In this document: positions 1 through 9,749 of the stretch, in pieces
Layout: each line of letters starts with the position of its first letter
Numbering within the stretch: the stretch's first letter is position 1
Origin: Nitrospirota bacterium
GTDB lineage: Bacteria; Nitrospirota; Nitrospiria; JACQBW01
Direction: 5' to 3'
DNA length: 56,472 nucleotides
Assembly (NCBI GenBank): GCA_016194305.1
Contig: JACQBW010000030.1
Coordinates: 1-56,472 of the forward strand
Made by a program: the position numbers and the translations under genes
Notes under the pieces: model-generated
Seen by the model: only the letters and a program-made list of their open reading frames with translations
What the model was told of the DNA's origin: nothing
Database searches by the model: none

Positions 1-358
1 TATAGGAATAGCCTTCCTCGATGATGGGATCCAGAAGCGCCGGGAGATAGGCCGGATCCATCTGTCCATCTCCATCCATCTTGACGATAATTTCGGCTTT
101 TTCGGATAAGGCATGTTGAATTCCGGTCAGTGTGGCTCCGCCAACTCCCTTGTTCCTGTCATGATGAACGACTCGGAGGCGTGGATCCTTTATCGTTTCA
201 AGAATTTGAGAAGTCTGGTCGAAGCTGGCATCATTGACTGCGATGATGAGATCAACAAATGGGGGCAGCTCCTGAATCACCTTTTGAATATGATCGGCGA
301 CATTGTAACAGGGAATGACCACGGCAATCTTAAAAAGTCTATAATTTTCGGTTTTCAA
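1..358 (-). CDS. Family 2 glycosyltransferase, N-terminal part (runs off the window)
   Basis: My reading of the minus strand gives an ORF that starts at TTG 358, directly after the mltG stop codon, and stays open to the window edge. It reads LKTENYRLFKIAVVIPCYN, then an AVNDASFDQT segment and a KMDGDGQMDP segment. These are the nucleotide-binding start, the first Asp and the DxD-type motif of GT-A fold family 2 transferases of the polyprenyl-phosphate sugar transferase type. It is the last visible gene of the pilT-alaS-mltG string. Upstream, within the mltG end, lies a GAGAGAG stretch that could serve as ribosome binding site. No other start precedes the stop codon, so the TTG start is likely. 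Acceptor and sugar cannot be told from this fragment. Confidence 0.8.
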   Translation of the reverse strand, partial: MKTENYRLFKIAVVIPCYNVADHIQKVIQELPPFVDLIIAVNDASFDQTSQILETIKDPRLRVVHHDRNKGVGGATLTGIQHALSEKAEIIVKMDGDGQMDPAYLPALLDPIIEEGYSY

Positions 359-1378
359 CTAGTCGGTTTCTCTCTCGATCTGATAACGCCTGACCGCTTT
401 ATTATGTTCTTTCAGGGTGGTTGAAAAATGGTGAGTGCCATTGTTTTTGGAAACAAAATAAAGGTAATCCACTGACGCGGGGTGCACTGCAGCAAGGAGC
501 GACTTTCTTCCGGGATTAGAGATAGGTCCCTCGGGGAGTCCTTTAAGCCGGTAGGTATTATAAGGGGTTTTGGTCAAAAGCATCTTTTTTGTAATTCTCC
601 CTGCGTAACCTTTGATATCATAGATAACAGTAGGATCGCTCTGCAATGGAATATTTTTGTTCAGCCGGTTGTGAAAAACGGCAGAAACCCAGTTCCTCTC
701 TTCTTCCAATCCCGTTTCACGTTCAATAATGGAAGCCAGCGTTACGACCTGGTGTCGTGACATTTTAAGTTGAGCGGCGGCCTGTTCGATATCCGGAGTA
801 TAAGCCTGAAAAAAGACAGAGACCATTTTTTTTATTATTTCTTCTGTTTTAATTCTTCTGGGGAAAAAATAGGTGCTTGGGAACAGGTATCCTTCAAGCG
901 ATTTCTCGCTTACATTCAATGACTGGATAAACGCCGGGTCATGACAGAGACGAAGGAATACCTCCTTGTTCGCGAGACCTTTTTCTGCCAGGAGGTCCGC
1001 AATCAGGGGAGAGGAAAATCCCTCGGGAATCGAGACTTCGTACTGGATTATTTTCCCTTTTCTCAGCAGGGCCAGAATATCAAGAGGAAGCATGCGCGAG
1101 TTAAAATCGTACTCTCCCGGATGGATGCTTTTTTCCGTCTGGGTCAATTTCCCAAGCACGATAAAATATTCCTTATAATGAATCAGGCCTTCTTTTGCCA
1201 GAAGATCAGCGACCACTCTCATATGTGCGCCGTCAGGAATATCAATGATCTTGTGGAATTCCTCCGTCTGAAACGGAAGATACAGATAGAGAAGAAGATG
1301 GATTGCAAGAAATAGGAAAATCCCTCCGAGCAGGAGGAGAAGGCTGAAGAACCCCCTCTGTTTCAGAGAGGAGCTCAT
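359..1378 (-). CDS. mltG: Endolytic murein transglycosylase MltG
   Basis: 339 aa, the usual MltG/YceG length. A single N-terminal membrane anchor (about residues 10-33) is followed by a LysM-like region and the catalytic YceG domain. The motif TLASIIERETG carries Glu219, which aligns with the catalytic Glu of E. coli MltG (E218). The enzyme cleaves nascent glycan strands at the inner membrane and so sets glycan length. The ATG overlaps the alaS stop by 4 bp (ATGA), and the next glycosyltransferase begins right after the stop, so translation is probably coupled along this string. Confidence 0.95.
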   Translation of the reverse strand: MSSSLKQRGFFSLLLLLGGIFLFLAIHLLLYLYLPFQTEEFHKIIDIPDGAHMRVVADLLAKEGLIHYKEYFIVLGKLTQTEKSIHPGEYDFNSRMLPLDILALLRKGKIIQYEVSIPEGFSSPLIADLLAEKGLANKEVFLRLCHDPAFIQSLNVSEKSLEGYLFPSTYFFPRRIKTEEIIKKMVSVFFQAYTPDIEQAAAQLKMSRHQVVTLASIIERETGLEEERNWVSAVFHNRLNKNIPLQSDPTVIYDIKGYAGRITKKMLLTKTPYNTYRLKGLPEGPISNPGRKSLLAAVHPASVDYLYFVSKNNGTHHFSTTLKEHNKAVRRYQIERETD

Positions 1379-4056
1379 CGGGGAGGAATTTTCAAAAGAT
1401 TGTGAATGATGGACTCGGACTTGGAAAGCACGTCATTCAATTTCTCAGGGTGCTTCCCCCCCCCCTGAGCTAATTCCGGTTTCCCCCCGCCCGTTCCTTC
1501 CAGAAGAAGAGATAGATTCTTGATGATCTCTCCGGCATGAAGCCGTTTTGTTGCGGCCGGGGAAAGGTGTGCGATCAGTGACACTTTTTCATCTTGAGCC
1601 GAACCGAGGATGATCAGATCGATATTCGGTCGTTTCATCGTATCCAGGGCCAGTCGAAGCTCTTTGGGATTCATATTGTCCATCTGCCGGATCAGTACAG
1701 AAAGCCCGTCGACATTCTGGAGTTCCGGTTTCTGCGCTTCCGATGCGGGCAAAAGCGCTTTTGCCTTGAGCGCGGAGATTTCCCGTTCCCTTTCCTTATC
1801 TGACAAGATAAAACGGTCCAGTTTTTGAGAAACTTCGGCCATATTTGTTTTGAGTTTTTCAGCCATCTTTTTTAAGATAGTTTCCACGGCCTTGAAGTCC
1901 CTATAAGCCCTTTTACCCGTGATGGCTTCAATTCGTCTGACCCCCGAGGCCACACTGCTTTCAGCGAGTATTTTAAATAGTCCGATATCTCCCGTGGCAC
2001 GACAATGAGTTCCCCCGCAGAGTTCCTGACTGAATTGTTTTTCTTCATCTTTGATTTGAACCACTCTGACTTCTTCCCCATATTTGTCCCCGAAAAAGGC
2101 AAGCGCCCCCTTGTTTAAAGCTTCTTCTATTCCCATGACATCGGAATGAACAGAGACATTTGCCAAGATCCGGTCATTGACGGTTTCCTCGATCTTTTCC
2201 TTTTCCTTCTCAGTGAGACCGACAAAATGATTGAAATCAAACCGAAGCCGTTCAGGTCCGACATACGAACCCGCCTGTTTGACATGATCTCCAAGGGTTT
2301 CCCTTAAAACAGCATGAAGAAGATGGGTGGCGGTATGGTTTCTTGCCGTCTGTTTTCGCCTCTCCGCATCGACCTTCAAATGGTAAGGATGATTGACGAA
2401 CATCTTTCCTTGCAGGATTCTGACTTGATGAAAAAAAAGATCCGGAACGGGTTTAAGCGTATCCAGAACCTCTCCCCGAACATCTTCCTTTTGAGCGGTT
2501 AAATCACCCTGGTCTCCAACCTGTCCTCCCCCTTCTCCATAAAACGGGGTTTCTTTAAAAAGACAGAGAACGGTCTCTCCCTGGGATGCCGCTTCAACGA
2601 GTTGATTTTCTTTGATCATGGCCAGGAGCGGGCTTGTGGTTTGAAGGAAATCGTATCCTAGAAATTTTGTTTTCCCATATTTCTTTGAAAGTGATTTATA
2701 AAGTGAGATGGATTCGGAGTCTTGCGCGCCAAACCGGCTGGCGGCTCTGGCCCGGGTTCTCTGGTTCTCCATTTCCAGATCAAAACCCTTTCTGTCAAGA
2801 AGATAACCCTCTTCCCCAGCGACATCTTCCAGTAAATCAAGCGGAAATCCATACGTATCATACAATTTAAAGACCATCTCGGCCGGGATCTGGGTCAGTT
2901 TTTCCCTTTTCATTTTTAGGAAAAATTCTTCAATAAGTTTCATGCCGAAGTCGAGCGTATGGATAAAGCGTTCTTCTTCTCCCTGAATGACCATGCGGAT
3001 ATGAGGCGCTTGCGTCTCCAATTCAGAATAAAAAGACTTCATCTGGAGGATGACACTTTCAGCAAGACGAAAAAGAAATGGTTCGGAAAGACCTAAAAAT
3101 CGTCCATGCCGTGCCGCTCTCCTCATGATTCGTCTGAGAACGTATCCCCGTCCTTCATTGGAAGGGGAGATGCCGTCCGAAATCAAAAAGGTCATTGCAC
3201 GAATATGGTCTGCAATGACCCGAATAGAAGTATCCTTTTTGAGATCCTTTCCATAAACCATGTTTGTGATTTGAGCGACATCCTGAATGATGGGCTGGAA
3301 AAGATCCGTTTCATAGTTACTCTGGACCCCCTGGCAAATCGCGGTCACCCGTTCGAGTCCCATCCCGGTATCGATACTCGGCTTTGGAAGCGGGTGGAGC
3401 TCTCCCTTGGCATCCCGGTTGTATTGCATGAAAACGAGATTCCAGATTTCAAGATAACGATCGCAATCGCACCCGAGCTTGCAAGTCGGTTTCCCGCAGC
3501 TGAGTTCGGGACCCTGATCGAAATGAATTTCAGAGCAGGGCCCGCAGGGCCCGGTCTCTCCCATCTGCCAGAAATTATCTTTTTCGTCTAGCTTAATGAT
3601 TCGGTCGCGAGGAACGATTTTGTCCCATAACAGCATTGACTCATCGTCGTCCTTGAAGATGGTGATCCAGAGCCGGTCAGGAGGGAGAAGGAGGATTTCG
3701 GTTACAAATTCCCAGGCGAAGGAAATGGCCTCTTTTTTGAAGTAGTTGCCAAAAGAAAAATTGCCGAGCATTTCAAAAAAGGTATGATGGCGCGCCGTTT
3801 TTCCGACATTTTCCAGATCGTTATGTTTTCCACCGGCGCGCATGCATTTCTGAATGGAAACGGCTCTGGAATAAGTTCTTTTTTCTTCGCCGAGAAAGAG
3901 CTGTTTAAACTGGACCATACCGGCATTTGTAAAAAGAAGCGTCGGATCACCTGCCGGGACGAGGGGAGAACTTTTGATCCGGGCATGGTCCTTTTTTTCA
4001 AAAAACTGGAAGAAGAGTTCACGGATTTCAGCCGAAGAGAGTTTTTTCCCCGTCAT
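1375..4056 (-). CDS. alaS: Alanyl-tRNA synthetase
   Basis: 893 aa, full length. It holds the class II catalytic core (RAGGKHNDLENVG at about 73-85), the editing domain with the zinc-site motifs HTATH (574-578) and CGGTH (680-684), and the C-Ala domain ending in the glycine-rich segment around GTGGGKPELAQGGG. It charges tRNA-Ala and clears misacylated Ser/Gly. The stop overlaps the mltG start by 4 bp and the start overlaps the pilT stop by 4 bp. A run of ten Gs on the coding strand (1456-1465) encodes the GGG near the C-terminus. Confidence 0.98.
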   Translation of the reverse strand: MTGKKLSSAEIRELFFQFFEKKDHARIKSSPLVPAGDPTLLFTNAGMVQFKQLFLGEEKRTYSRAVSIQKCMRAGGKHNDLENVGKTARHHTFFEMLGNFSFGNYFKKEAISFAWEFVTEILLLPPDRLWITIFKDDDESMLLWDKIVPRDRIIKLDEKDNFWQMGETGPCGPCSEIHFDQGPELSCGKPTCKLGCDCDRYLEIWNLVFMQYNRDAKGELHPLPKPSIDTGMGLERVTAICQGVQSNYETDLFQPIIQDVAQITNMVYGKDLKKDTSIRVIADHIRAMTFLISDGISPSNEGRGYVLRRIMRRAARHGRFLGLSEPFLFRLAESVILQMKSFYSELETQAPHIRMVIQGEEERFIHTLDFGMKLIEEFFLKMKREKLTQIPAEMVFKLYDTYGFPLDLLEDVAGEEGYLLDRKGFDLEMENQRTRARAASRFGAQDSESISLYKSLSKKYGKTKFLGYDFLQTTSPLLAMIKENQLVEAASQGETVLCLFKETPFYGEGGGQVGDQGDLTAQKEDVRGEVLDTLKPVPDLFFHQVRILQGKMFVNHPYHLKVDAERRKQTARNHTATHLLHAVLRETLGDHVKQAGSYVGPERLRFDFNHFVGLTEKEKEKIEETVNDRILANVSVHSDVMGIEEALNKGALAFFGDKYGEEVRVVQIKDEEKQFSQELCGGTHCRATGDIGLFKILAESSVASGVRRIEAITGKRAYRDFKAVETILKKMAEKLKTNMAEVSQKLDRFILSDKEREREISALKAKALLPASEAQKPELQNVDGLSVLIRQMDNMNPKELRLALDTMKRPNIDLIILGSAQDEKVSLIAHLSPAATKRLHAGEIIKNLSLLLEGTGGGKPELAQGGGKHPEKLNDVLSKSESIIHNLLKIPPR

Positions 4057-5255
4057 GAAGCTCCGAATCGATCGATTTTTATATCAGACCCTTTTGAGGG
4101 AGCCGCTGAACCGCCTTTATCGGACCCGCCGGCAGACGCGTTTCCTTTTCCCTGTAGGTCGTTCCAGTTAATATCGGTGGTCGTCTGAATCCCTTTTACT
4201 TTAAGCGTAAAGTCATCCGGATTGCTCGACCATCGGAGCGCTTCTTCAAAAGTAATCAATTTCTGCTGATAAAGACCGTAAAGCGATTGATCAAAAGTTT
4301 GCATGCCGTACTGAATTCCCCCGGTTGCGATAAATTCCGGTATTCTTCTTGTCTTATCCGCGTCGATGATGCACTCCTTGATGGTTTGAGTCGCCATCAT
4401 GATTTCAACTGCGGGAACCCGACCCTGTCCGTCGGCTCTTGGCACCAGCCTCTGGGAGATAATTCCTTTGAGGATAGACGAAAGCTGAAGACGAAGCTGT
4501 TTTTGCTGATAAGGGGGGAAAATCGATAGAATCCGGTTAATCGTCTCGGTGGCATCCAGCGTATGAAGGGTACTTAGCACCAGATGGCCGGTCTCCGCTG
4601 CCGTCATCGCGGTTGAAATGGTTTCGAAATCTCTCATTTCGCCGACGAGGATGACATCGGGATCCTGGCGAAGAGCCCCTCTTAATGAAGAACCGAATGA
4701 TTCCGCATCGGTCCCGATTTCCCGCTGGCTCACGATGCTTTTTCGATCCCGGTGCAGAACCTCGATCGGATCTTCAATGGTGATGATATTTTCGGATCTG
4801 TTTCTGTTTATATAGTCGATCATGGCGGCAAGCGTCGTCGATTTTCCGCTTCCCGTTGTCCCGGTGACCAGAATCAATCCCCTGGTTTCGTTGGCCAATT
4901 TCTCAATCGCTGGGGGAAGAACCAGTTCATTAATGGAGGCAACCTGGGTGGGAACAACACGGAAAACCATATTGATCGAGCCTCTTTGCTGGTAAGCATT
5001 GACCCTGAAACGTCCCAGGCCGGACGCGCTGTAGGCGAGGTCGACTTCATATTTATCCTTGAATTTTTGCTTCTGGAGCGGATTCATAATGCCCAAAGCA
5101 AGAGCAACCGCATTTTCACCGGTAATCTTCGGAAACTGTTCCAGCTGAGTCAAATGCCCATGGACACGGCAAATCGGATGACTTCCGACTTTTAAGTGGA
5201 GGTCGGAAGATTTCAGGGCAAGTGTGGCTTTGAGAAGTTCGTCAATATTCATCAT
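4053..5255 (-). CDS. pilT: Type IV pilus retraction ATPase, PilT/PilU family
   Basis: 400 aa. The N-terminal PAS-like region (SSDLHLKVG) is followed by the RecA-like ATPase core with Walker A GTTGSGKST (132-140), the Asp box and the Walker B region DPDVILVGEMRD. The C-terminal helix region reads YGMQTFDQSLYGLYQQ, closer to PilU-type sequences than to the AIRNLIRE motif of classical PilT. The protein would power pilus retraction at the inner membrane. Tail residues after about 365 are low complexity (Gly/Ser/Lys). A GGTAGGA ribosome site lies just before two tandem ATGs (5255 and 5252). No other pilus gene is in the window. Assignment to PilT rather than PilU is uncertain. Confidence 0.9.
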   Translation of the reverse strand: MMNIDELLKATLALKSSDLHLKVGSHPICRVHGHLTQLEQFPKITGENAVALALGIMNPLQKQKFKDKYEVDLAYSASGLGRFRVNAYQQRGSINMVFRVVPTQVASINELVLPPAIEKLANETRGLILVTGTTGSGKSTTLAAMIDYINRNRSENIITIEDPIEVLHRDRKSIVSQREIGTDAESFGSSLRGALRQDPDVILVGEMRDFETISTAMTAAETGHLVLSTLHTLDATETINRILSIFPPYQQKQLRLQLSSILKGIISQRLVPRADGQGRVPAVEIMMATQTIKECIIDADKTRRIPEFIATGGIQYGMQTFDQSLYGLYQQKLITFEEALRWSSNPDDFTLKVKGIQTTTDINWNDLQGKGNASAGGSDKGGSAAPSKGSDIKIDRFGAS

Positions 5256-5309
5256 GTTCCTACCTTATTAGAATTTTAATTGGAATCGTTTCTCTAATAA
5301 GTTTAGCGC

Positions 5310-5335
5310 AAAAATCGCTCTCCGACAAGGAGAGC
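5310..5335 (-). terminator. Rho-independent terminator of recA
   Basis: On the minus strand a 7-bp GC-rich stem (GCTCTCC/GGAGAGC, 5-nt loop) is followed by a T run, 12 nt past the recA stop codon. It separates recA from the pilT string. Confidence 0.85.
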
Positions 5336-5346
5336 CGGATACAGAA

Positions 5347-6438
5347 CTACTTGGCCGCTTTGGCTTCGTGAGGGGTCACCACTTTTACCGTCACCTGTTT
5401 TTTCGGCTCCGATTCGCTTTTCTTCACCTCTCCCGGCTTTCCGAGGCGATATTTCTCCTCAATCGCTTTTTCAGCTTCCAGAGCCAATCCGGGATTATTC
5501 TTAAAGAATTCCTTTGCGTTGTCCCTCCCCTGTCCGATACGTTCTCCTCTGAAAGAGTACCAGGCCCCGCTTTTTTCAATGATTCCTTTTTCAACACCAA
5601 GGTCGATAATCTCCCCGATCCGGGAGATGCCTTCATTGAACATCACATCAAATTCAGCCTGCTTAAAAGGCGGAGAGACCTTGTTCTTGACCACTTTCAC
5701 CCGGACGCGATTTCCAAACACCTCTGTGCCCTCTTTCAATGATTCGATTTTACGGATATCCAGTCTGACCGAAGCATAAAATTTTAGAGCATTTCCTCCT
5801 GTCGTTGTTTCCGGATTTCCAAACATCACGCCGATTTTCATTCTCATTTGATTAATAAAGATGACGGTTGTCATCGATTTACTGATAGCGGAGGTCAGTT
5901 TTCTCAATGCCTGGGACATCAATCGTGCCTGCAGCCCCATGTGTGAATCTCCCATTTCACCTTCCAGTTCCGCTCTCGGAACCAGGGCGGCGACTGAGTC
6001 AATCACGATAAGGTCTATTGCTCCGCTACGGACAAGTGTTTCCGCGATTTCCAGAGCCTGTTCGCCGGTATCCGGCTGAGAAATCAGAAGTTCCTCAGGT
6101 TTAACGCCGAGTTTTTTCGCATAGGAGATGTCAAGGGCATGTTCTGCATCGATAAAAGCGGCCGTTCCTCCAATCTTCTGGATTTCTGCGATGCCATGCA
6201 GCGTTAAAGTTGTTTTCCCGGAAGATTCCGGCCCGAAGATTTCGATGACTCTTCCCCGGGGAAAACCGCCAACTCCGAGAGCAATATCCAGTCCAAGGGA
6301 TCCGGTGGAAATCGCCGGGATTTCGGTGAGCGCTTCCTCGGCTCCGAGGCGCATGATAGACCCTTTTCCAAACTGTTTTTCGATCTGGCTGACCGCCAGT
6401 TCAATGGCTTTCTGTTTATTGCTGTCCTTTTCGATCAT
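5347..6438 (-). CDS. recA: Recombinase RecA
   Basis: 363 aa, typical length. Walker [10 protein letters not shown] sits at about 69-77, and the L1/L2 region motifs ([29 protein letters not shown]) are present. The C-terminal tail is charged and more variable. It forms ATP-dependent filaments on ssDNA for recombination and SOS coprotease activity. The start ATG at 6438 is preceded by AGAGGAG at good spacing. Upstream, cinA is on the same strand, an arrangement also known in Streptococcus. I saw no convincing LexA box of the E. coli or Bacillus type in the 75-bp gap. Confidence 0.98.
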   Translation of the reverse strand: MIEKDSNKQKAIELAVSQIEKQFGKGSIMRLGAEEALTEIPAISTGSLGLDIALGVGGFPRGRVIEIFGPESSGKTTLTLHGIAEIQKIGGTAAFIDAEHALDISYAKKLGVKPEELLISQPDTGEQALEIAETLVRSGAIDLIVIDSVAALVPRAELEGEMGDSHMGLQARLMSQALRKLTSAISKSMTTVIFINQMRMKIGVMFGNPETTTGGNALKFYASVRLDIRKIESLKEGTEVFGNRVRVKVVKNKVSPPFKQAEFDVMFNEGISRIGEIIDLGVEKGIIEKSGAWYSFRGERIGQGRDNAKEFFKNNPGLALEAEKAIEEKYRLGKPGEVKKSESEPKKQVTVKVVTPHEAKAAK

Positions 6439-6513
6439 GGATGGCTCCTCTTTTAATTTGCATTGATGTTTTGTAAATGACGATATCGACGGTACGGTAC
6501 TGTTTCCGTTTTC

Positions 6514-7755
6514 TTATGTTTTCTGAAGCCGATGTCTGATCATGTCGAGTGCTTTGGAAGAAGCGAACCATTTAAAAGCCTCCCGATCGACGGGGTAACG
6601 TGCTTCTTCCCAATAATTTCCTTTTCGGTCGGAAAGTCCAAAATAAACCAGTCCTATCGGCTTTCTCGAAGTTCCTCCTCCCGGGCCGGCAATTCCGGTG
6701 ATTGAAAGACCATAATCGCTCTGACTTACCGTTCGAATGCCTTCGGCCATCGCAAGGGCCACTCCCGGGCTGACCGCTCCATATTTTTTAATTAAAGAGG
6801 GAGATACTCCCAGCTGTTCGATCTTCGAACGGTTGCTATAGGTGACTGCGGAACCATTAAAATAGACAGAACTCCCCGGAATGTTGGTGAGACGATGGCT
6901 GACGAGCCCCCCTGTACAAGATTCCGCTATCGAAAGTGTTTTTTTTCTCCTTGCCAATTCCTGTCCCACGACTTTTTCCAGCGATTGCTCTCCCACGCCA
7001 TAGATTAAGTTTTTTAGTCGGGATTGAATAGTTTGATCAAATTTTCTCAATTGTTCCTTTGCTCTTTTCATCTTGAGTTCCTTGATGAGCAAAGAAACTT
7101 CAGCCCCAGTTCCCTTTGCCAGTAGACCTATCTGGACATTTTGAACTCCGGTGAGGTCTTTTAATATTTCATTCAATTGGGATTCTGAAATTCCAAAGGT
7201 TTTATAGCTCTTATACAATAACGCAGGTCGGGGACCACTGTTTTTTAAAATAAAATTGGAAACAACGGATTCCATCATGCCGCACATTTCGGCAGGAACC
7301 CCTGGCAACGAGATCAGAAAAGAATCGCTGGTTTTCATCATGAAGCCGTCTGCGATTCCAATCGAATTGGGGAAAAGCACCGCTTCTTTCGGAAACCAGG
7401 CCTGTCGTTCATGAATCTTTAGAAATCGTCTTTTTCGAAACTGAAATTTTTTTTTAAGCCGTTGGAGGACTTTCTGATTTAAAATCAAGGGTTTCCCCAT
7501 AGAGGCCGCCACAGCCTCACGTGTGACGTCATCCCAGGTGGGGCCTAATCCACCGGACAAAATGACCCAGTGCGATCTTTTTAATGCGGTGTCAATGGCA
7601 TGGGCAATATCCTCTTTCAGATCCCCGACCACGGATTTAAATCGCACGGATATCCCCAATGAAAAGAGAATCTGGGAGATCCGAGAGGAATTCGATTCGT
7701 TGACCCAGGGAAGAAGAAGTTCACTCCCAATCGTAATAATTTCAGCGCCATTCAT
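6514..7755 (-). CDS. cinA: CinA: MoCF-like domain plus nicotinamide-nucleotide amidase domain
   Basis: About 413 aa from ATG 7755. The N-terminal MoCF/COG1058 domain has GAEIITIGSELLL and SGGLGPTWDDVTREAV. The C-terminal PncC-type domain has AESCTGG with its catalytic Ser, plus YSNRSKIEQLGV and the SITGIAGPGGGT motif. CinA handles NMN and ADP-ribose type substrates in NAD salvage. A longer reading from 7779 is possible, but a strong promoter -10 (TACAAT, 7770-7775) falls inside that extension, and homologues begin at the GAEIITIG segment, so I chose 7755. No Shine-Dalgarno is visible. Confidence 0.92.
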   Translation of the reverse strand: MNGAEIITIGSELLLPWVNESNSSRISQILFSLGISVRFKSVVGDLKEDIAHAIDTALKRSHWVILSGGLGPTWDDVTREAVAASMGKPLILNQKVLQRLKKKFQFRKRRFLKIHERQAWFPKEAVLFPNSIGIADGFMMKTSDSFLISLPGVPAEMCGMMESVVSNFILKNSGPRPALLYKSYKTFGISESQLNEILKDLTGVQNVQIGLLAKGTGAEVSLLIKELKMKRAKEQLRKFDQTIQSRLKNLIYGVGEQSLEKVVGQELARRKKTLSIAESCTGGLVSHRLTNIPGSSVYFNGSAVTYSNRSKIEQLGVSPSLIKKYGAVSPGVALAMAEGIRTVSQSDYGLSITGIAGPGGGTSRKPIGLVYFGLSDRKGNYWEEARYPVDREAFKWFASSKALDMIRHRLQKT

Positions 7756-7769
7756 AGGAATTACGGAGG

Positions 7770-7798
7770 ATTGTAGCATTGGGGGCGGGGAGAGTCAA
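7770..7798 (-). promoter_or_regulatory. Promoter for cinA (sigma70-type)
   Basis: On the minus strand TTGACT (7798-7793) and TACAAT (7775-7770) are separated by 17 nt, with an extended TG before the -10. The -10 ends 14 nt before ATG 7755, leaving a leader of roughly 7 nt. Confidence 0.65.
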
Positions 7799-8439
7799 TG
7801 CGCCGGCGCGCTCTTTCCCCACAGTTCTTCGAGCCGCTGATCTCTCCCGCAATGGTGGCGGTAAAATCGGTAGCGAATCGGATTTTTGCTAAAGAAATCC
7901 TGATGGTATTTCTCGGCAGGGTAAAATTTTGAAGCGGCGGTGATTTGAGTCACAATGGGGTTTTTGAACGGTTTTGTTTTCTCGAGAGTGGCTTTGGATT
8001 CTTCCGCCCATTTTTTCTGCAAATCGGAATGGTAAAAAATTTCGCTTCGATACTGATTCCCAATGTCGCAAAATTGCTGATCAACGACCGTCGGATCCAC
8101 ATTATGCCAGAACACCTCCAGAAGTCTCTGATAACTTATTTTTTGAGGATCATAAACAATTTGTACCGATTCGGCATGGCCTGTTCCTCCGGCGGAGACC
8201 TGTTCATATCTGGGGTTTTCAAGGTGTCCCCCTGTATAACCCGAGGTGACTGACAACACCCCATCCAGTTTTTTGAACGGGGGAACCATGCACCAGAAGC
8301 AGCCTCCGGCAAATGTGGCCATTTCGGTAAAAGATCCCCCGATTCCTGCTTTTTCTTCCGCACGGACCGAACTTCCGGATTCAGGAATTGAGAATGAGCA
8401 GACCCCTAGAACGAAAATGAGAAAGATGATTCTTTTCAT
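7795..8439 (-). CDS. msrA: Exported peptide methionine sulfoxide reductase MsrA
   Basis: About 214 aa from ATG 8439, chosen because AGGAAAG lies about 9 nt upstream and a signal peptide (MKRIIFLIFVLGVCSFSI) follows directly. The GGCFWC motif holds the catalytic Cys. TGHAESVQIVYDP, DIGNQYRS and the C-terminal HHCGRD carry the other catalytic residues and a resolving Cys. It reduces Met-S-sulfoxide, here probably in the periplasm. The residue after GCFWCM is Val where most relatives have Glu; this Glu is not the catalytic one in E. coli MsrA. Thioredoxin reductase is encoded just upstream. Confidence 0.93.
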   Translation of the reverse strand: MKRIIFLIFVLGVCSFSIPESGSSVRAEEKAGIGGSFTEMATFAGGCFWCMVPPFKKLDGVLSVTSGYTGGHLENPRYEQVSAGGTGHAESVQIVYDPQKISYQRLLEVFWHNVDPTVVDQQFCDIGNQYRSEIFYHSDLQKKWAEESKATLEKTKPFKNPIVTQITAASKFYPAEKYHQDFFSKNPIRYRFYRHHCGRDQRLEELWGKSAPAH

Positions 8440-8576
8440 GCTGTTTGCTTTCCTGTACTTTGCGTGATCAATAATAATACTGTCGAATGAATGCAAACCT
8501 CAATCCGGTCGGAGGAGGTCCGTCTTTGAAAAGATGGTCCAGGTACCCTCCGGCCCTTCGACCATGAACTTCAGCA

Positions 8577-9509
8577 TTAATGGAGCTGGGATTCCAGGAA
8601 CCTCTCTGCATCGATGGCTGCCATACAGCCGGTGCCGGCGGCAGTGACCGCCTGCTTGTAAACAAAATCCTGGACATCTCCCGCTGCAAAGACTCCGGGG
8701 ATAGATGTCTTTGTCCCTCCAGAGGTGAGGATATATCCGTTCTCGTTAAGTTCGAGCTGACCTTTAAACAAGGCGGTATTGGGTTCATGCCCTATTGCAA
8801 TAAATACGCCGTCGCAGGACTCTTCCCGGCTACGGCCCGTTTTAACGTCTTTCAGGGTGACGCCGTCTACCTTGCCGTTTTCCTCTCCCAGGATACTCTC
8901 AATCTGGCTATTCCAGACAAACGATATTTTGGGATTTTTTCTGGCCCGGTCTTGCATGATTTTGGAAGCCCTTAACGAATCTCTTCGATGAATGACTTTG
9001 ACTTCCGAGGCGAATTTTGTGAGAAAATTGGCCTCTTCCAGAGCGGTGTCTCCCCCTCCAACCACCAGAACTTTTTTCCCTTTGAAAAAAAATCCGTCGC
9101 AGGTCGCGCATGCGGAAACGCCATGCCCCATCAGTTTTTTTTCAGACGCTATATTCAGGAGTTTGGCAGAAGCTCCGGAAGCGACGATGAGCGTTTTAGT
9201 GAACAGGACGCCCTCTTCCAGGGTGATTTTAAATGGTCTTGTTCCGAGATCCGTCTGTACCACATTCCCCTGGATAAATCGGGTGCCGAAACGTTCGGCC
9301 TGCTTTCTCATATCGACCATGAGATCGGGTCCCATGATTCCATTTGAAAAACCGGGATAATTTTCCACTTCCGTCGTGATGGTGAGTTGCCCTCCGGGCT
9401 GGGTTCCTTCGACAAGAAGGGGATTTAAATTAGCTCTGGACGCATAGATGGCGGCGGTTAGTCCCGCCGGTCCCGAACCGATAATCAAAACATTTTCTAC
9501 TTCCTGCAT
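8577..9509 (-). CDS. trxB: Thioredoxin reductase
   Basis: About 310 aa from ATG 9509, which is preceded by GGAGGAG at good spacing; the longer frame from 9557 has no such site. The FAD-binding [16 protein letters not shown] motif is N-terminal. The redox pair CATC is at 134-137. The NAD(P)H motif [10 protein letters not shown] and the FAD-contact AAGDVQD follow. It reduces thioredoxin with NADPH, and so feeds MsrA and other reductases. The gap to msrA is about 137 bp, so a shared transcript is possible but not certain. Confidence 0.96.
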   Translation of the reverse strand: MQEVENVLIIGSGPAGLTAAIYASRANLNPLLVEGTQPGGQLTITTEVENYPGFSNGIMGPDLMVDMRKQAERFGTRFIQGNVVQTDLGTRPFKITLEEGVLFTKTLIVASGASAKLLNIASEKKLMGHGVSACATCDGFFFKGKKVLVVGGGDTALEEANFLTKFASEVKVIHRRDSLRASKIMQDRARKNPKISFVWNSQIESILGEENGKVDGVTLKDVKTGRSREESCDGVFIAIGHEPNTALFKGQLELNENGYILTSGGTKTSIPGVFAAGDVQDFVYKQAVTAAGTGCMAAIDAERFLESQLH

Positions 9510-9642
9510 GATACAGCTCCTCCATAACAGACCGATACTCACTGAACAATTTATCACTAAAATAAAGCTAAATCAAATGAGGTGGGGACAGCTCTTCCCG
9601 GCCTGATGCGCCTGTTTACAGAAAGTTCTTCCGGGATGGTCA

Positions 9643-9671
9643 TTGAAAAAAGATGGGGGAGCGTCTATACT
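9643..9671 (+). promoter_or_regulatory. Promoter for the PilZ-PpsR gene pair
   Basis: TTGAAA (9643-9648) and TATACT (9666-9671) are separated by exactly 17 nt, about 80 nt before the PilZ gene start. This lies in the 240-bp divergent gap between trxB and the PilZ gene. I see nothing else clear in that gap. Confidence 0.7.
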
Positions 9672-9749
9672 TTTAACATCAAGCGCCATGAAAAGCGACG
9701 CCAGAGATGAACGAATAGAGCTTGTTTAAAGGAAAGGGAATATAAGGCC

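Noticed and set aside
113-424. Plus-strand ORF of 103 aa at the window start
   Set aside because: It lies antisense to the glycosyltransferase and the mltG end, which are clear genes; its translation has no family features.
6439-6513. Possible SOS (LexA) operator before recA
   Set aside because: Only a GTACCGTAC-type repeat is visible; it matches neither the CTGT-N8-ACAG nor the GAAC-N4-GTTC type.
8440-8576. Possible small gene or RNA between trxB and msrA
   Set aside because: Several short inverted repeats but no ORF with a ribosome site and no recognised RNA fold.
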